DNA of 64,000 nt, from NCBI RefSeq assembly GCF_037027585.1, contig NZ_JAXCLE010000004.1, positions 1 through 64,000 of the forward strand. Direction: 5' to 3'. Made by a program: the position numbers and the translations under genes. Below are positions 1 through 7,557 of the stretch, piece by piece. How positions within the stretch are numbered: position 1 is the stretch's first letter; every line of letters begins with the position of its first letter. This DNA comes from Solibacillus ferritrahens (GTDB lineage Bacteria > Bacillota > Bacilli > Bacillales_A > Planococcaceae). Under the pieces are notes generated by a model. The model was given only the letters and a program-made list of their open reading frames with translations. It was not told the DNA's origin and searched no databases.

Positions 1-34
1 AGTGTCGGCGGTTCGATTCCGTCCAAACCCACCA
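1..34 (+). tRNA. tRNA 3' end (partial, isotype not assigned)
   Basis: The window opens inside a tRNA. A T-arm (GGCGG, loop TTCGATT, CCGTC) is followed by the acceptor 3' strand CAAACCC, discriminator A and an encoded CCA ending at 34. The anticodon lies before the window, so the isotype cannot be read. It is the first visible member of a tRNA array. Confidence 0.85.
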
Positions 35-39
35 TTTAT

Positions 40-113
40 GCGGGTGTAGTTTAGTGGTAAAACCTCAGCCTTCCAAGCTGATGTTGTCGGTTCGATTCCG
101 ATCACCCGCTCCA
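40..113 (+). tRNA. tRNA-Gly (TCC)
   Basis: A complete cloverleaf: acceptor GCGGGTG pairs with CACCCGC, the anticodon stem TCAGC/GCTGA encloses loop CTTCCAA with anticodon TCC at 72-74, and CCA is encoded at 111-113. It lies 5 nt after the preceding tRNA in the same array. Confidence 0.95.
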
Positions 114-124
114 GTTTTTAATAA

Positions 125-201
<77 letters not shown>

Positions 202-214
202 AATATTTCATTAT

Positions 215-290
215 TCCGAAGTAGCTCAGTTGGTAGAGCATCCGGCTGTTAACCGGCAGGTCGCAGGTTCGAGTCCTGCCTTCGGAGCCA
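215..290 (+). tRNA. tRNA-Asn (GTT)
   Basis: A complete cloverleaf with acceptor TCCGAAG/CTTCGGA, D-arm GCTCAGTTGGTAGAGC, anticodon loop CTGTTAA with anticodon GTT, and an encoded CCA at 288-290. Confidence 0.95.
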
Positions 291-294
291 AATA

Positions 295-366
295 GGCCCG
301 TTGGTCAAGTGGTTAAGACACCGCCCTTTCACGGCGGTAACACGGGTTCGAATCCCGTACGGGTCA
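295..366 (+). tRNA. tRNA-Glu (TTC), CCA not encoded
   Basis: A complete cloverleaf with acceptor GGCCCGT/ACGGGTC and anticodon TTC in loop CTTTCAC. Unlike the other four array members it does not encode CCA: discriminator A366 is followed by TTTT. The CCA must be added by nucleotidyltransferase. It is the last tRNA before the terminator. Confidence 0.95.
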
Positions 367-370
367 TTTT

Positions 371-402
371 AAAGCATGTAGCATAGGCTGCATGCTTTTT
401 TA
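371..402 (+). terminator. Terminator of the tRNA array
   Basis: Stem AAAGCATGTAGC / GCTGCATGCTTT with a 4-nt loop and one U-G pair, followed by a T-rich run. It sits 4 nt after the last tRNA. Confidence 0.85.
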
Positions 403-703
403 TTTTTGTCAGGAATATGATGCAATTGCTAATCATTTTTTTTGTATAAAAAAAAGACAAAAAATAAAATTTTATTGAAACATAACATACATATTGCCAA
501 TCCATACTATAAACAATAATCGAAAAATAAATTCATTTTAACATCTTAAGGTTGAGTCTCAATAAAGTTCCTCCTATATTGGAAGCCTTCTATAAAGTGA
601 GGGTTAAATAGCCACAAGTGGTATTAAATAACCACATATATTATTTGAAAATAACTTCCTTTCTATTCTAAAAAAACTATAATAAATAGCGGGAGGTTAA
701 AAA
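403..703. other. Gene-free AT-rich stretch
   Basis: About 300 bases without a supportable gene. It is very AT-rich and should carry the promoter of the SLH protein. A TATAAT-like hexamer is visible around 677-683, but no convincing -35 box pairs with it. Confidence 0.5.
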
Positions 704-2281
704 ATGAATAAAATATTTAGTGTATTACTAACGTTGATTCTTATAATATCAATGTCTTTACCAGCAACTGCTGCACAGGCGAAGCAGGTCTTTACAGATG
801 TACCACCAAAGCATAGTAACTATAATGATATAGCTTATTTATTAAATAAAGGTATTATTTCTGCCGACAAAAACGCGTATGGTGTGAAGGATATTGTGAC
901 GCGTGAGGAAGTAGCAGTCATGGTAGCAAAAGCTGTCGGACTGGATGGTACAAAACGTGCCACGAAATTTAAAGATGTTCCAAAATCACATGCCAATAGT
1001 GGCTATATTCAATCTGCTGTGGAAGCAGGAATCATCAACGGTTATACAGATGGTACGTTTAAGCCGACGGCAAAAGTAACGCGTGGACATATGGCGGCGT
1101 TTATTGCACGTGCATTCGATCTGCCAAACGGTACGAAAACTTTCAAAGACGTGAAAAAAGGTCATACTGCATATGAAGCAGTGAGCCAATTAGCAGCAGC
1201 AAAAATAACAACCGGTTATGAGGATGGTACGTTTAAGCCGGCCAATAATTTAACGCGTGCACATATTTCTGCCTTTTTAGCACGAGCAGTGAAGTATCAG
1301 GAAAACCTAAATTCATCAAAAAAAATGAAAGTTCACTTTTTAGATGTAGGACAAGGGGATTCGATATTCATTCAGGCGCCAAATGGTAAAACAATGCTTA
1401 TAGATGCCGGGACAAAGGAATATGGCAATACAGTTGTTTCGTACTTAAAAGCACAAAATGTGAAGAAGCTCGATTACATTGTCGCAACCCATCCTGATGC
1501 AGATCATATCGGCGGGTTAAATGCAGTCATTCAAGCATTTCAGGTAGGGGAATTTATCAACAGTGGTAAATCCCATACAACGGTGACGTATGAGAAATTA
1601 CTGGAAACTGTTTTAAGTAAAAATATCCGCTATAAGGAACCAACTGTAGGGGAAACCATTAATTTAGATAGTGAAGTAAAAACACAAGTATTAGCAGTCG
1701 ATGCAAAGACAAGTAACACAAACGATGCATCCATTGTATTGAAGCTTACGTATAAAAATGTATCATTTTTATTAATGGGTGATGCTGATACTGAAGTAGA
1801 GGCACAAATCTCAAAGGCATATAATGTGTCGGCAACTGTATTAAAAGCGGGTCATCACGGATCAAGTACAAGTAGCTCACTGTCATTTTTACAAAAGGTT
1901 AAGCCTGAAGCGATTGTTTTAAGCTACGCAAAAGACAACAGCTATGGTCATCCACATAAAGAAGTGATGGCAAATATTAAAACAATCGGTACAAAAGCTT
2001 ATGCAACAGCGGAGACAGGTACAATTGTTACTACAACAAATGGTCAAACCTATTCGATTAATGCAAAAGAGTTAATTGTACCGACAACAACACCAACAAC
2101 GCCTACCAAACCAACAGGTAATGTAAGCTCAGGTACTTATGTTATTCCAGGAGCACCAACTTCATTTAAAAACTGTACAGAAATGCGTAAATATTACCCT
2201 TCTGGTGTCAAGTCATCTCACCCTGCCTATGCAGCAGCAAGAGACGGGGATAAAGATGGTTGGGCTTGTGAGTTAAAATAA
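704..2281 (+). CDS. Secreted SLH-domain protein with metallo-beta-lactamase fold and Excalibur domain
   Basis: 525 residues. A Sec signal peptide (about 1-24, ending ATAAQA) precedes three S-layer homology repeats (about 30-80, 88-139 and 145-196). Then comes a ComEC-like metallo-beta-lactamase domain (about 210-450) with the metal motif THPDADH and downstream GHHGS. A Thr/Pro-rich linker leads to a C-terminal Excalibur calcium-binding domain (about 485-525, ending DGDKDGWACE). It should be anchored to the cell-wall secondary polymer and act outside the cell, most likely as a hydrolase or nuclease; the substrate cannot be read. The RBS GGGAGG precedes the ATG. It is monocistronic, followed by two terminators. 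Homologues of the ComEC-like domain occur as secreted MBL-fold proteins in Bacillales; the SLH arrangement is the variable part. Confidence 0.9.
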   Translation: MNKIFSVLLTLILIISMSLPATAAQAKQVFTDVPPKHSNYNDIAYLLNKGIISADKNAYGVKDIVTREEVAVMVAKAVGLDGTKRATKFKDVPKSHANSGYIQSAVEAGIINGYTDGTFKPTAKVTRGHMAAFIARAFDLPNGTKTFKDVKKGHTAYEAVSQLAAAKITTGYEDGTFKPANNLTRAHISAFLARAVKYQENLNSSKKMKVHFLDVGQGDSIFIQAPNGKTMLIDAGTKEYGNTVVSYLKAQNVKKLDYIVATHPDADHIGGLNAVIQAFQVGEFINSGKSHTTVTYEKLLETVLSKNIRYKEPTVGETINLDSEVKTQVLAVDAKTSNTNDASIVLKLTYKNVSFLLMGDADTEVEAQISKAYNVSATVLKAGHHGSSTSSSLSFLQKVKPEAIVLSYAKDNSYGHPHKEVMANIKTIGTKAYATAETGTIVTTTNGQTYSINAKELIVPTTTPTTPTKPTGNVSSGTYVIPGAPTSFKNCTEMRKYYPSGVKSSHPAYAAARDGDKDGWACELK

Positions 2282-2289
2282 TTATTATG

Positions 2290-2323
2290 AAAGGGATGTC
2301 CGGAGTTCGGATATCCCTTTTTT
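2290..2323 (+). terminator. Terminator after SLH-MBL gene
   Basis: Stem AAAGGGATGTCCG / CGGATATCCCTTT followed by T6, about 10 nt after the stop codon. Confidence 0.85.
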
Positions 2324-2338
2324 GAGTTGAACAATTTT

Positions 2339-2379
2339 AAAGCACCAAATGCCTAATGAGAAAGGCATTGGTGCTTTTT
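2339..2379 (+). terminator. Second terminator after SLH-MBL gene
   Basis: Stem AAAGCACCAAATGCC / GGCATTGGTGCTTT followed by T5. It is a tandem backup insulating the catabolic island downstream. Confidence 0.8.
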
Positions 2380-2511
2380 ATGATGAATATCAAAGTTAGT
2401 ATAGAAAAATTTATCCGTCAATTGAGTAAATCGAAATGGAGGATTATTAACTGTTATTAACGAAAAGAAGAATTATAAACTTCAATATAAGAATATTAAA
2501 AAAATTTAGAT

Positions 2512-2530
2512 AATTTCATATTGTGAAATT
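2512..2530. promoter_or_regulatory. Inverted repeat upstream of the catabolic operon (candidate IclR operator)
   Basis: AATTTCA, a 5-nt spacer, then TGAAATT, 67 bp before the first gene of the island. IclR-family operators are usually short AT-rich palindromes of this kind, and an IclR gene is third in the operon. The assignment is inference. A convincing sigma-A promoter could not be fixed around it. Confidence 0.4.
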
Positions 2531-2596
2531 TATCGCTATAACCACCATATTCATCTTGTTAATATGAGATTAATAATTTGAAAGGGGGTTTTTATT

Positions 2597-3076
2597 ATGG
2601 ACGGAAAATTATTAAGACAGGCATTTGGAAAGTTTCCGACAGGTGTAACAGTTGTGACTTGGTTTGATGAAGATGGGATTAATGGAATTACGGTGAATTC
2701 ATTTACATCGGTGTCTTTAGAGCCACCACTTGCACTTGTGTCGATTGATAAAAAAGCAAATTCATATAAGCAGTTACAAAATAAACCTTTCACGATCAAT
2801 GTGTTGGCGGATGATCAGGAGGCTATTGCATGGCAGTTTGCGGGTCGTCCACAGGAGGGACTGGATATTCCTTGGAATAAGGAAGGGGATTCGCCAAGCA
2901 TTACCGGTGTGTCGAGCTACTTTAAATGCAAGCAATGGCAACAATATGATGCAGGTGATCATGTGCTGTTTATTGGAGAGGTTACAGAATTCGAACGTCA
3001 AGACGGTGATTCATTAACATTCTTTGAAGGTAGGATGGGAACGACAGCGATGTATAAAAGCCAGGAAGTGCAATAA
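2597..3076 (+). CDS. Flavin reductase (HpaC-like), monooxygenase partner
   Basis: 159 residues, typical length for the flavin reductase-like (FMN-binding split-barrel) domain, which fills the protein. Features include the N-terminal RQAFGKFPTGVTVVTW segment and the GITVNSFTSVSLEPPLALVSID strand. It should use NAD(P)H to make reduced flavin for the HpaB-like oxygenase encoded immediately downstream. A strong RBS (AAAGGGGG) precedes the ATG. It is the first gene of the anthranilate-type island, 17 nt before the oxygenase. Family assignment is firm; FAD versus FMN preference cannot be read. Confidence 0.88.
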   Translation: MDGKLLRQAFGKFPTGVTVVTWFDEDGINGITVNSFTSVSLEPPLALVSIDKKANSYKQLQNKPFTINVLADDQEAIAWQFAGRPQEGLDIPWNKEGDSPSITGVSSYFKCKQWQQYDAGDHVLFIGEVTEFERQDGDSLTFFEGRMGTTAMYKSQEVQ

Positions 3077-3093
3077 TTATAAAGGGAGTGTAT

Positions 3094-4575
3094 ATGGTGG
3101 GGATTCGTACTGGAGCACAATATATTGAAGCATTAAAGTCACGCAAGCCAGAAGTTTGGTTAAACGGGAAAATCGTAGAAAATATTTTGGATGAACCATA
3201 CTTTAAACAACCTGCACAGGAAATTGCAAAGTTGTATGATATGCAGCATGATCCCGTATATCAGGATGATTTAACCGTAGTGTGCGAGGAAACAGGAGAG
3301 CGTATGGCGACATCCTTTTTAATGCCACATAATTATGAGGATATTATGAAGCGAAGTAAGGCGTTTGAGGTGGTGGCACGTCAAACTTTCGGATTAATGG
3401 GTCGTACACCGGATTTTTTAAATACAGTTGTAACATCGTTGGCTCAAAACTCTTGGTTTTTACGCAAATATAATGAGGACTGGGCAACGAATATCGAAAA
3501 CTACTATAAGCATTTACGAGATAACGATATTTTCTTAACACATGCGATTGTGAATCCTCAAAATGACCGAAGTAAAAATTCGCATGAACAGGCTGATAAA
3601 TTTACGCATCTTGGTGTCGTAGAGGAACGACCTGAAGGAATTATTGTACGCGGGGCAAAAATGCTGGCGACATTGGCGGCATTGACAGATGAAGTGATTG
3701 TTTATTCGTTCCCAGGTTTTGCGCCCGGAGATGAACGATATGCGCTGGCGTTTGCCGTACCGGTTGATGTAAAAGGGCTGAAAATTATTTGCCGTGAGCC
3801 TGTGCAGGACGGTACACGTTCAACATTCGATCATCCACTTGCATCGCGATATGAAGAAATGGATGCATTACTGGTTTTCGAAGATGTACTTGTTCCTTGG
3901 GATAAAGTATTCCTTTACAACAATGTTGAGGCAGCAAACTTGCTGTATCCTATGACAGGTATTGCTGAGCAACCAGCCCATCAATCGGGCGTACGCGGCT
4001 ATATAAAGCTAAAATTTGCGGTGGAAGTTGCATGTAAAGTGGCAGATTCAATCGGAGCAGACCAATATTTACATGTGCAACGGGATTTAGGGGAGTTAAT
4101 TCAAAATACAGAGGTTATTCGTTCACTACTGCGTACAGCAGAGCATGAATATACAATTACGGAATATGGAGAGGCACGATTAAACCCAGTCGTACTGGAA
4201 ACAATTCGCGGTATGATGCCAGACATGTACCCCCGCACAATCGAAGTAATGCAGACAATTGGTGCAGGGGGCTTGCTTATGATGCCAACAGAGGCAGACT
4301 TCTTAAGTGAGGAGTTGCGTCCAACGATTGATCGTCATTATGGTGGTCGTGCAGGTATCGACGCAGAGGCACGCATGAAAATCTTCAAGCTAGCCTGGGA
4401 TTTATGTGGAGAGGCGTTTGGGATGCGCGCATTACAATATGAGCGTTATTACACTGGAGATCCAATTCGTAAACGCGCAATTTTCTACAACAAGTACAAA
4501 AAGGACAATGCGCTTGATTTAGCTGATGCTATTTTAATGAAGGAAGATACGGTAAAAGAGCCACAGACAAACTAA
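3094..4575 (+). CDS. FADH2-dependent aromatic monooxygenase, probably anthranilate 3-monooxygenase (HpaB family)
   Basis: 493 residues of the 4-hydroxyphenylacetate 3-hydroxylase (HpaB) family, an acyl-CoA dehydrogenase-like fold. It contains the family's RTPDFLN segment near residue 100 and DHPLASRYEEMDALLVFEDV near 245. In isolation it would be called HpaB. Its position before 3-hydroxyanthranilate dioxygenase makes anthranilate 3-hydroxylation more likely, the role described for a related two-component system in Geobacillus thermodenitrificans. Start: GTG at 3088 lies within the SD AAAGGGAG, so ATG 3094, with a 5-nt spacer from the SD, is preferred. Substrate is inference from context. Confidence 0.85.
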   Translation: MVGIRTGAQYIEALKSRKPEVWLNGKIVENILDEPYFKQPAQEIAKLYDMQHDPVYQDDLTVVCEETGERMATSFLMPHNYEDIMKRSKAFEVVARQTFGLMGRTPDFLNTVVTSLAQNSWFLRKYNEDWATNIENYYKHLRDNDIFLTHAIVNPQNDRSKNSHEQADKFTHLGVVEERPEGIIVRGAKMLATLAALTDEVIVYSFPGFAPGDERYALAFAVPVDVKGLKIICREPVQDGTRSTFDHPLASRYEEMDALLVFEDVLVPWDKVFLYNNVEAANLLYPMTGIAEQPAHQSGVRGYIKLKFAVEVACKVADSIGADQYLHVQRDLGELIQNTEVIRSLLRTAEHEYTITEYGEARLNPVVLETIRGMMPDMYPRTIEVMQTIGAGGLLMMPTEADFLSEELRPTIDRHYGGRAGIDAEARMKIFKLAWDLCGEAFGMRALQYERYYTGDPIRKRAIFYNKYKKDNALDLADAILMKEDTVKEPQTN

Positions 4576-4591
4576 TCAGGAGGTAATAGGA

Positions 4592-5341
4592 ATGATCGCT
4601 TCTGTAAGTAAAATGGCACAAATTATTGATTTATTTTTCGAAAGTGAGTCAGCTTTGTCAAACAAACAAATTGCAGAAATGTTAGGTCTTCCTGTTAGCT
4701 CAGCACACCATTTTTTAAAGACGATGTGCAAGGAAAATATACTAATGCAAGATAAAGACCGTAAATATCGACTCGGCTGGCGCATTTTAGAGTGGAGTAA
4801 TAAAGTCATGTATCAGCAGGAGATGAATGAAAAGGTCGCACCAATTGCGGCAAGTCTTGTAAATCGCTATAAAGGCAGCGTTCATGTTGGGATGTTCGAT
4901 AACGGCCAAGTCCGATTCATATTTAAAAGTGTTTCACCCCATTCAGATGTATTGCCGACATATATCGGTGTAACAAGATTCCCGGCTCATGCCACAAGTA
5001 TCGGTAAGGTGCTGCTTGCCTATAACCCTTCTTTTTTGAAGGCGGTTGAGCATCATGGTATGGAGAAGTTTACGGAAAATACGATAACTGATATTGCTGA
5101 TTTGAAGGTAGAGCTAAAAGAGATTTATAAACAAGGCTTTGCTGTTAGCAAGGGTGAAAATGAAACAGGGACATTTGGAATCGCCGCACCAATTAAAAGC
5201 TATAGTGGGCAAGTTATTGCCGCATTAAACTTCGTATGCGATATCAATTACGTTCAGGAACATAATTATCAGCTTATTTTAAATGAGGTTATCCGCTCTG
5301 CGCAGACAATATCGCGGGAGATTGGCTATATAACGATCTAA
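4592..5341 (+). CDS. IclR-family transcriptional regulator of the catabolic island
   Basis: 249 residues: an N-terminal winged helix-turn-helix (about 1-65, with SNKQIAEMLGLPVSSAHHFLKTM as recognition region) and the C-terminal IclR effector domain (about 80-249, with GKVLLAY and GIAAPIKSYSGQVIAALN). RBS CAGGAGGT is 9 nt before ATG. It lies 16 nt after the monooxygenase, so it is co-transcribed and probably autoregulated. The ligand is likely anthranilate or a ring-hydroxylated derivative, by analogy with other aromatic catabolic IclR proteins; activator versus repressor is not decidable. Confidence 0.9.
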   Translation: MIASVSKMAQIIDLFFESESALSNKQIAEMLGLPVSSAHHFLKTMCKENILMQDKDRKYRLGWRILEWSNKVMYQQEMNEKVAPIAASLVNRYKGSVHVGMFDNGQVRFIFKSVSPHSDVLPTYIGVTRFPAHATSIGKVLLAYNPSFLKAVEHHGMEKFTENTITDIADLKVELKEIYKQGFAVSKGENETGTFGIAAPIKSYSGQVIAALNFVCDINYVQEHNYQLILNEVIRSAQTISREIGYITI

Positions 5342-5427
5342 ATGCTAACGTGATTAGCTTATTATATTCTACTTAATAGAAAACTAGTAAGCGAGGCACA
5401 TAGCACAAAAAAATAGGAGGTTTTACA

Positions 5428-5985
5428 ATGAACAATTTTACTGAAGTAAGCAAAATGCAGGCACGCTCTCAAAACATTTGGAAAATCATAGAGGAAAACA
5501 AAGATTTATTAAAGCCACCAGTAAATAATACGGTACTATGGAATGATTCTCAGTTTTTAGTAATGCTAGTTGGCGGTCCAAACGCACGTCGTGAATTCCA
5601 CGTAAGCCCTTCAGATGAAATTTTCTACCAAGTAAAAGGCTCTTGCTATGTTGAAATCATTAATGATGAAAATAAACGCGAAGTAATTGAAGTAAAAGAA
5701 GGAGAGATGTTCGTATTACCAGGCAATGTGCCGCATTCTCCGCACCGCGTAGCTGACACATACGGCATCGTAATTGAATATAAACGTCAAGAAGGCGAAC
5801 TAGAGGACTTAGTATGGCTATGTGAAAAATGCGATCATGAAGTACATCGTGTAACGCTCCAAGTAACGAATATCGGACAACAGATTGCAGAAGGCATTGC
5901 AAAGTTCAATGGCTCGGAGGAATTACGTACGTGCGATAAGTGCGGTCACGTAATGTCAGAAAAAGTTGAGGAATGGCAAGTATGA
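5428..5985 (+). CDS. nbaC: 3-hydroxyanthranilate 3,4-dioxygenase
   Basis: 185 residues, the length of bacterial 3-HAO. The cupin core (about 40-120) shows the GGPNARREFH, DEIFYQ and LPGNVPHSPHR segments that supply the Fe(II) His/Glu/His ligands and the substrate arginine. The C-terminal part carries two CxxC pairs (LCEKCDH and TCDKCGH) that form the second, rubredoxin-like iron site typical of bacterial rather than animal enzymes. It opens the ring of 3-hydroxyanthranilate to 2-amino-3-carboxymuconate semialdehyde. RBS AGGAGGT. The 86-nt gap before it contains a GCTAA/TTAGC inverted repeat and may hold a second promoter. Confidence 0.95.
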   Translation: MNNFTEVSKMQARSQNIWKIIEENKDLLKPPVNNTVLWNDSQFLVMLVGGPNARREFHVSPSDEIFYQVKGSCYVEIINDENKREVIEVKEGEMFVLPGNVPHSPHRVADTYGIVIEYKRQEGELEDLVWLCEKCDHEVHRVTLQVTNIGQQIAEGIAKFNGSEELRTCDKCGHVMSEKVEEWQV

Positions 5986-6986
5986 GAATCGATTTCCATA
6001 CACACATTTATCCATTGAATTTACCTAATTTTGTAGAGAAGTACGGTAATGATAAATGGCCGGTAATGGAGCAAAAATGTTCTTGTGGAGCAGATATTAT
6101 GGTAAGCGGCAATTTGTTTCGAGAAGTGACGGATCAAGTGTGGGACCCGAAAAAGCGTATTGAGGATATGAAAAAAGAAGGTGTGGATATGCAGGTGATT
6201 TCACCTGTACCTGTTACTTTTTCGTACTGGGCACCAGTGGAGCAAGCGCTAGAAATGGCACAATTCCAAAATGATTTTATCGCTAACATAGTAAAGGACT
6301 TTCCAGCGCATTTTGCTGGGTTAGGCACCGTGCCAATGCAGGATGCGGAGGCAGCCATTGCAGAAATGCGTCGTTGTAAGGAACTTGGGTTAGCAGGTAT
6401 TGAAATTGGAACAAACGTCAATGGCGAAAACTTGGATGCAGACTATTTGCTTCCGTTTTTCCAAGCGGCTGAAGAGCTGGAGATGCCGCTGTTTATTCAT
6501 CCATGGGAAACGATGGCGAAAGATCGCACACCACGTCATAACTTTATGTACACAGTAGGCATGCCGAGTGAGACAGCTCTTGCCGCTGCGAGCTTAATAT
6601 GGAGTGGCGTGATGGAAAAATGTCCGAACCTCAAAGTATGCTTTGCACATGGCGGCGGGTCATTTGCATATATTTTACCGCGCCTCGATCAAGGCTGGGA
6701 TGTTTGGCCGCATTTACGTCTTACAGAGCATCCGCCGAGTTATTACGCTAAAAAGTTTTATTTCGATTCGCTCGTTTACGATAAAGACAATTTTGCCTTT
6801 TTGTTAGAGCGCTTTGGTCATGACAAGATCATTATGGGATCGGATTACCCATTTTTGCTACGTGAGATTAATCCAGGTAAAGTCATCGATGAATCGCTGC
6901 AGCTTTCAGACGAAGTGAAGAGTGCTGTTCTTGGCGAAAATGCGCGTCAGTTTTTAAATTTAGCGAAGATTGGTGTGAGTAAATAA
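5982..6986 (+). CDS. nbaD: 2-amino-3-carboxymuconate-6-semialdehyde decarboxylase (ACMSD)
   Basis: 334 residues of the amidohydrolase superfamily. The N-terminal DFHTHIYP gives the metal-binding HxH, FIHPWE and CFAHGGGSF supply further histidines, and GSDYPF holds the C-terminal metal aspartate; all match the Zn-dependent ACMSD family. It removes the carboxyl group from the dioxygenase product, giving 2-aminomuconate 6-semialdehyde and diverting it from spontaneous quinolinate formation. Start: an in-frame ATG at 5973 is 1 nt from the SD GAGG, so ATG 5982, overlapping the previous stop as ATGA, is preferred. This implies translational coupling to the dioxygenase. Confidence 0.93.
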   Translation: MRIDFHTHIYPLNLPNFVEKYGNDKWPVMEQKCSCGADIMVSGNLFREVTDQVWDPKKRIEDMKKEGVDMQVISPVPVTFSYWAPVEQALEMAQFQNDFIANIVKDFPAHFAGLGTVPMQDAEAAIAEMRRCKELGLAGIEIGTNVNGENLDADYLLPFFQAAEELEMPLFIHPWETMAKDRTPRHNFMYTVGMPSETALAAASLIWSGVMEKCPNLKVCFAHGGGSFAYILPRLDQGWDVWPHLRLTEHPPSYYAKKFYFDSLVYDKDNFAFLLERFGHDKIIMGSDYPFLLREINPGKVIDESLQLSDEVKSAVLGENARQFLNLAKIGVSK

Positions 6987-7444
6987 TGAATAATACACAA
7001 ACGCCAGAATCACAGTTGGAGAAGCTGGGCATTGAGCTAGGGAAACCACGTTCGGCAGTTGGAAATTATGTAGGCTGTGTGCGTACGGGAAATTTAATTT
7101 TCACATCAGGTCAAGGTGTTGACCAATATCACGGTAAGCTTGGTGAGGATTTAACAGTTGAAGAGGGCTATGCGGCGTCACGGCAGTCGATGATTAACTT
7201 AATTACAGTGCTGAAGCATGAATTAGGAGATTTATCGAAGGTGAAGCGCGTTGTGAAAATTTTAGGAATGGTTAATTCTGCTCCTGATTTTACACAGCAG
7301 CCAAAAGTAATGGATGGGGCATCGGATTTACTTGTTGAAGTATTTGGTGAAAAGGGAAAGCATGCACGTTCAGCGGTAGGAATGGCGCAATTGCCGAATA
7401 ATACAGCAATTGAAATCGAGATGATTGTTGAAGTAGAAGAATAA
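6986..7444 (+). CDS. nbaF: RidA-family 2-aminomuconate deaminase
   Basis: 152 residues, a YjgF/YER057c/UK114 (RidA) domain throughout, with LIFTSGQG near residue 31 and the C-terminal ARSAVGMAQLPNNTAIEIEMI, whose arginine and AQLP segment line the ligand pocket. RidA members in this position of nitrobenzoate/aminophenol clusters are 2-aminomuconate deaminases that yield 4-oxalocrotonate and ammonia. The start overlaps the previous stop by 1 nt (TAATG). A generic imine deaminase is the alternative, but the surrounding pathway makes the specific role likely. Confidence 0.85.
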   Translation: MNNTQTPESQLEKLGIELGKPRSAVGNYVGCVRTGNLIFTSGQGVDQYHGKLGEDLTVEEGYAASRQSMINLITVLKHELGDLSKVKRVVKILGMVNSAPDFTQQPKVMDGASDLLVEVFGEKGKHARSAVGMAQLPNNTAIEIEMIVEVEE

Positions 7445-7523
7445 CAGCACGTGCGGCAGCTTTAAGGAAGTAATAGCTTTATCTTCTTTAAGGTTGCCTT
7501 ATTTTATACATCGACGTAAAGCG

Positions 7524-7557
7524 AGGTGAATCCTACACATAGCTGTAGGAAGATATG
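7524..7557 (+). promoter_or_regulatory. Hairpin over the ribosome binding site of the semialdehyde dehydrogenase
   Basis: TCCTACA (7531-7537) pairs perfectly with TGTAGGA (7544-7550) around a 6-nt loop. The right arm contains the SD-like AGGA just before ATG 7555. A second SD, GAGGTG (7523-7528), lies just upstream of the stem. If the stem folds, it hides the near SD but brings the far one to about 6 nt from the ATG. The function is inference. Confidence 0.4.

Noticed and set aside
3088..4575. 4-hydroxyphenylacetate 3-monooxygenase as the product name
   Set aside because: The family is HpaB, but no homoprotocatechuate pathway genes are present, and 3-hydroxyanthranilate genes follow directly, so an anthranilate hydroxylase is the better reading.
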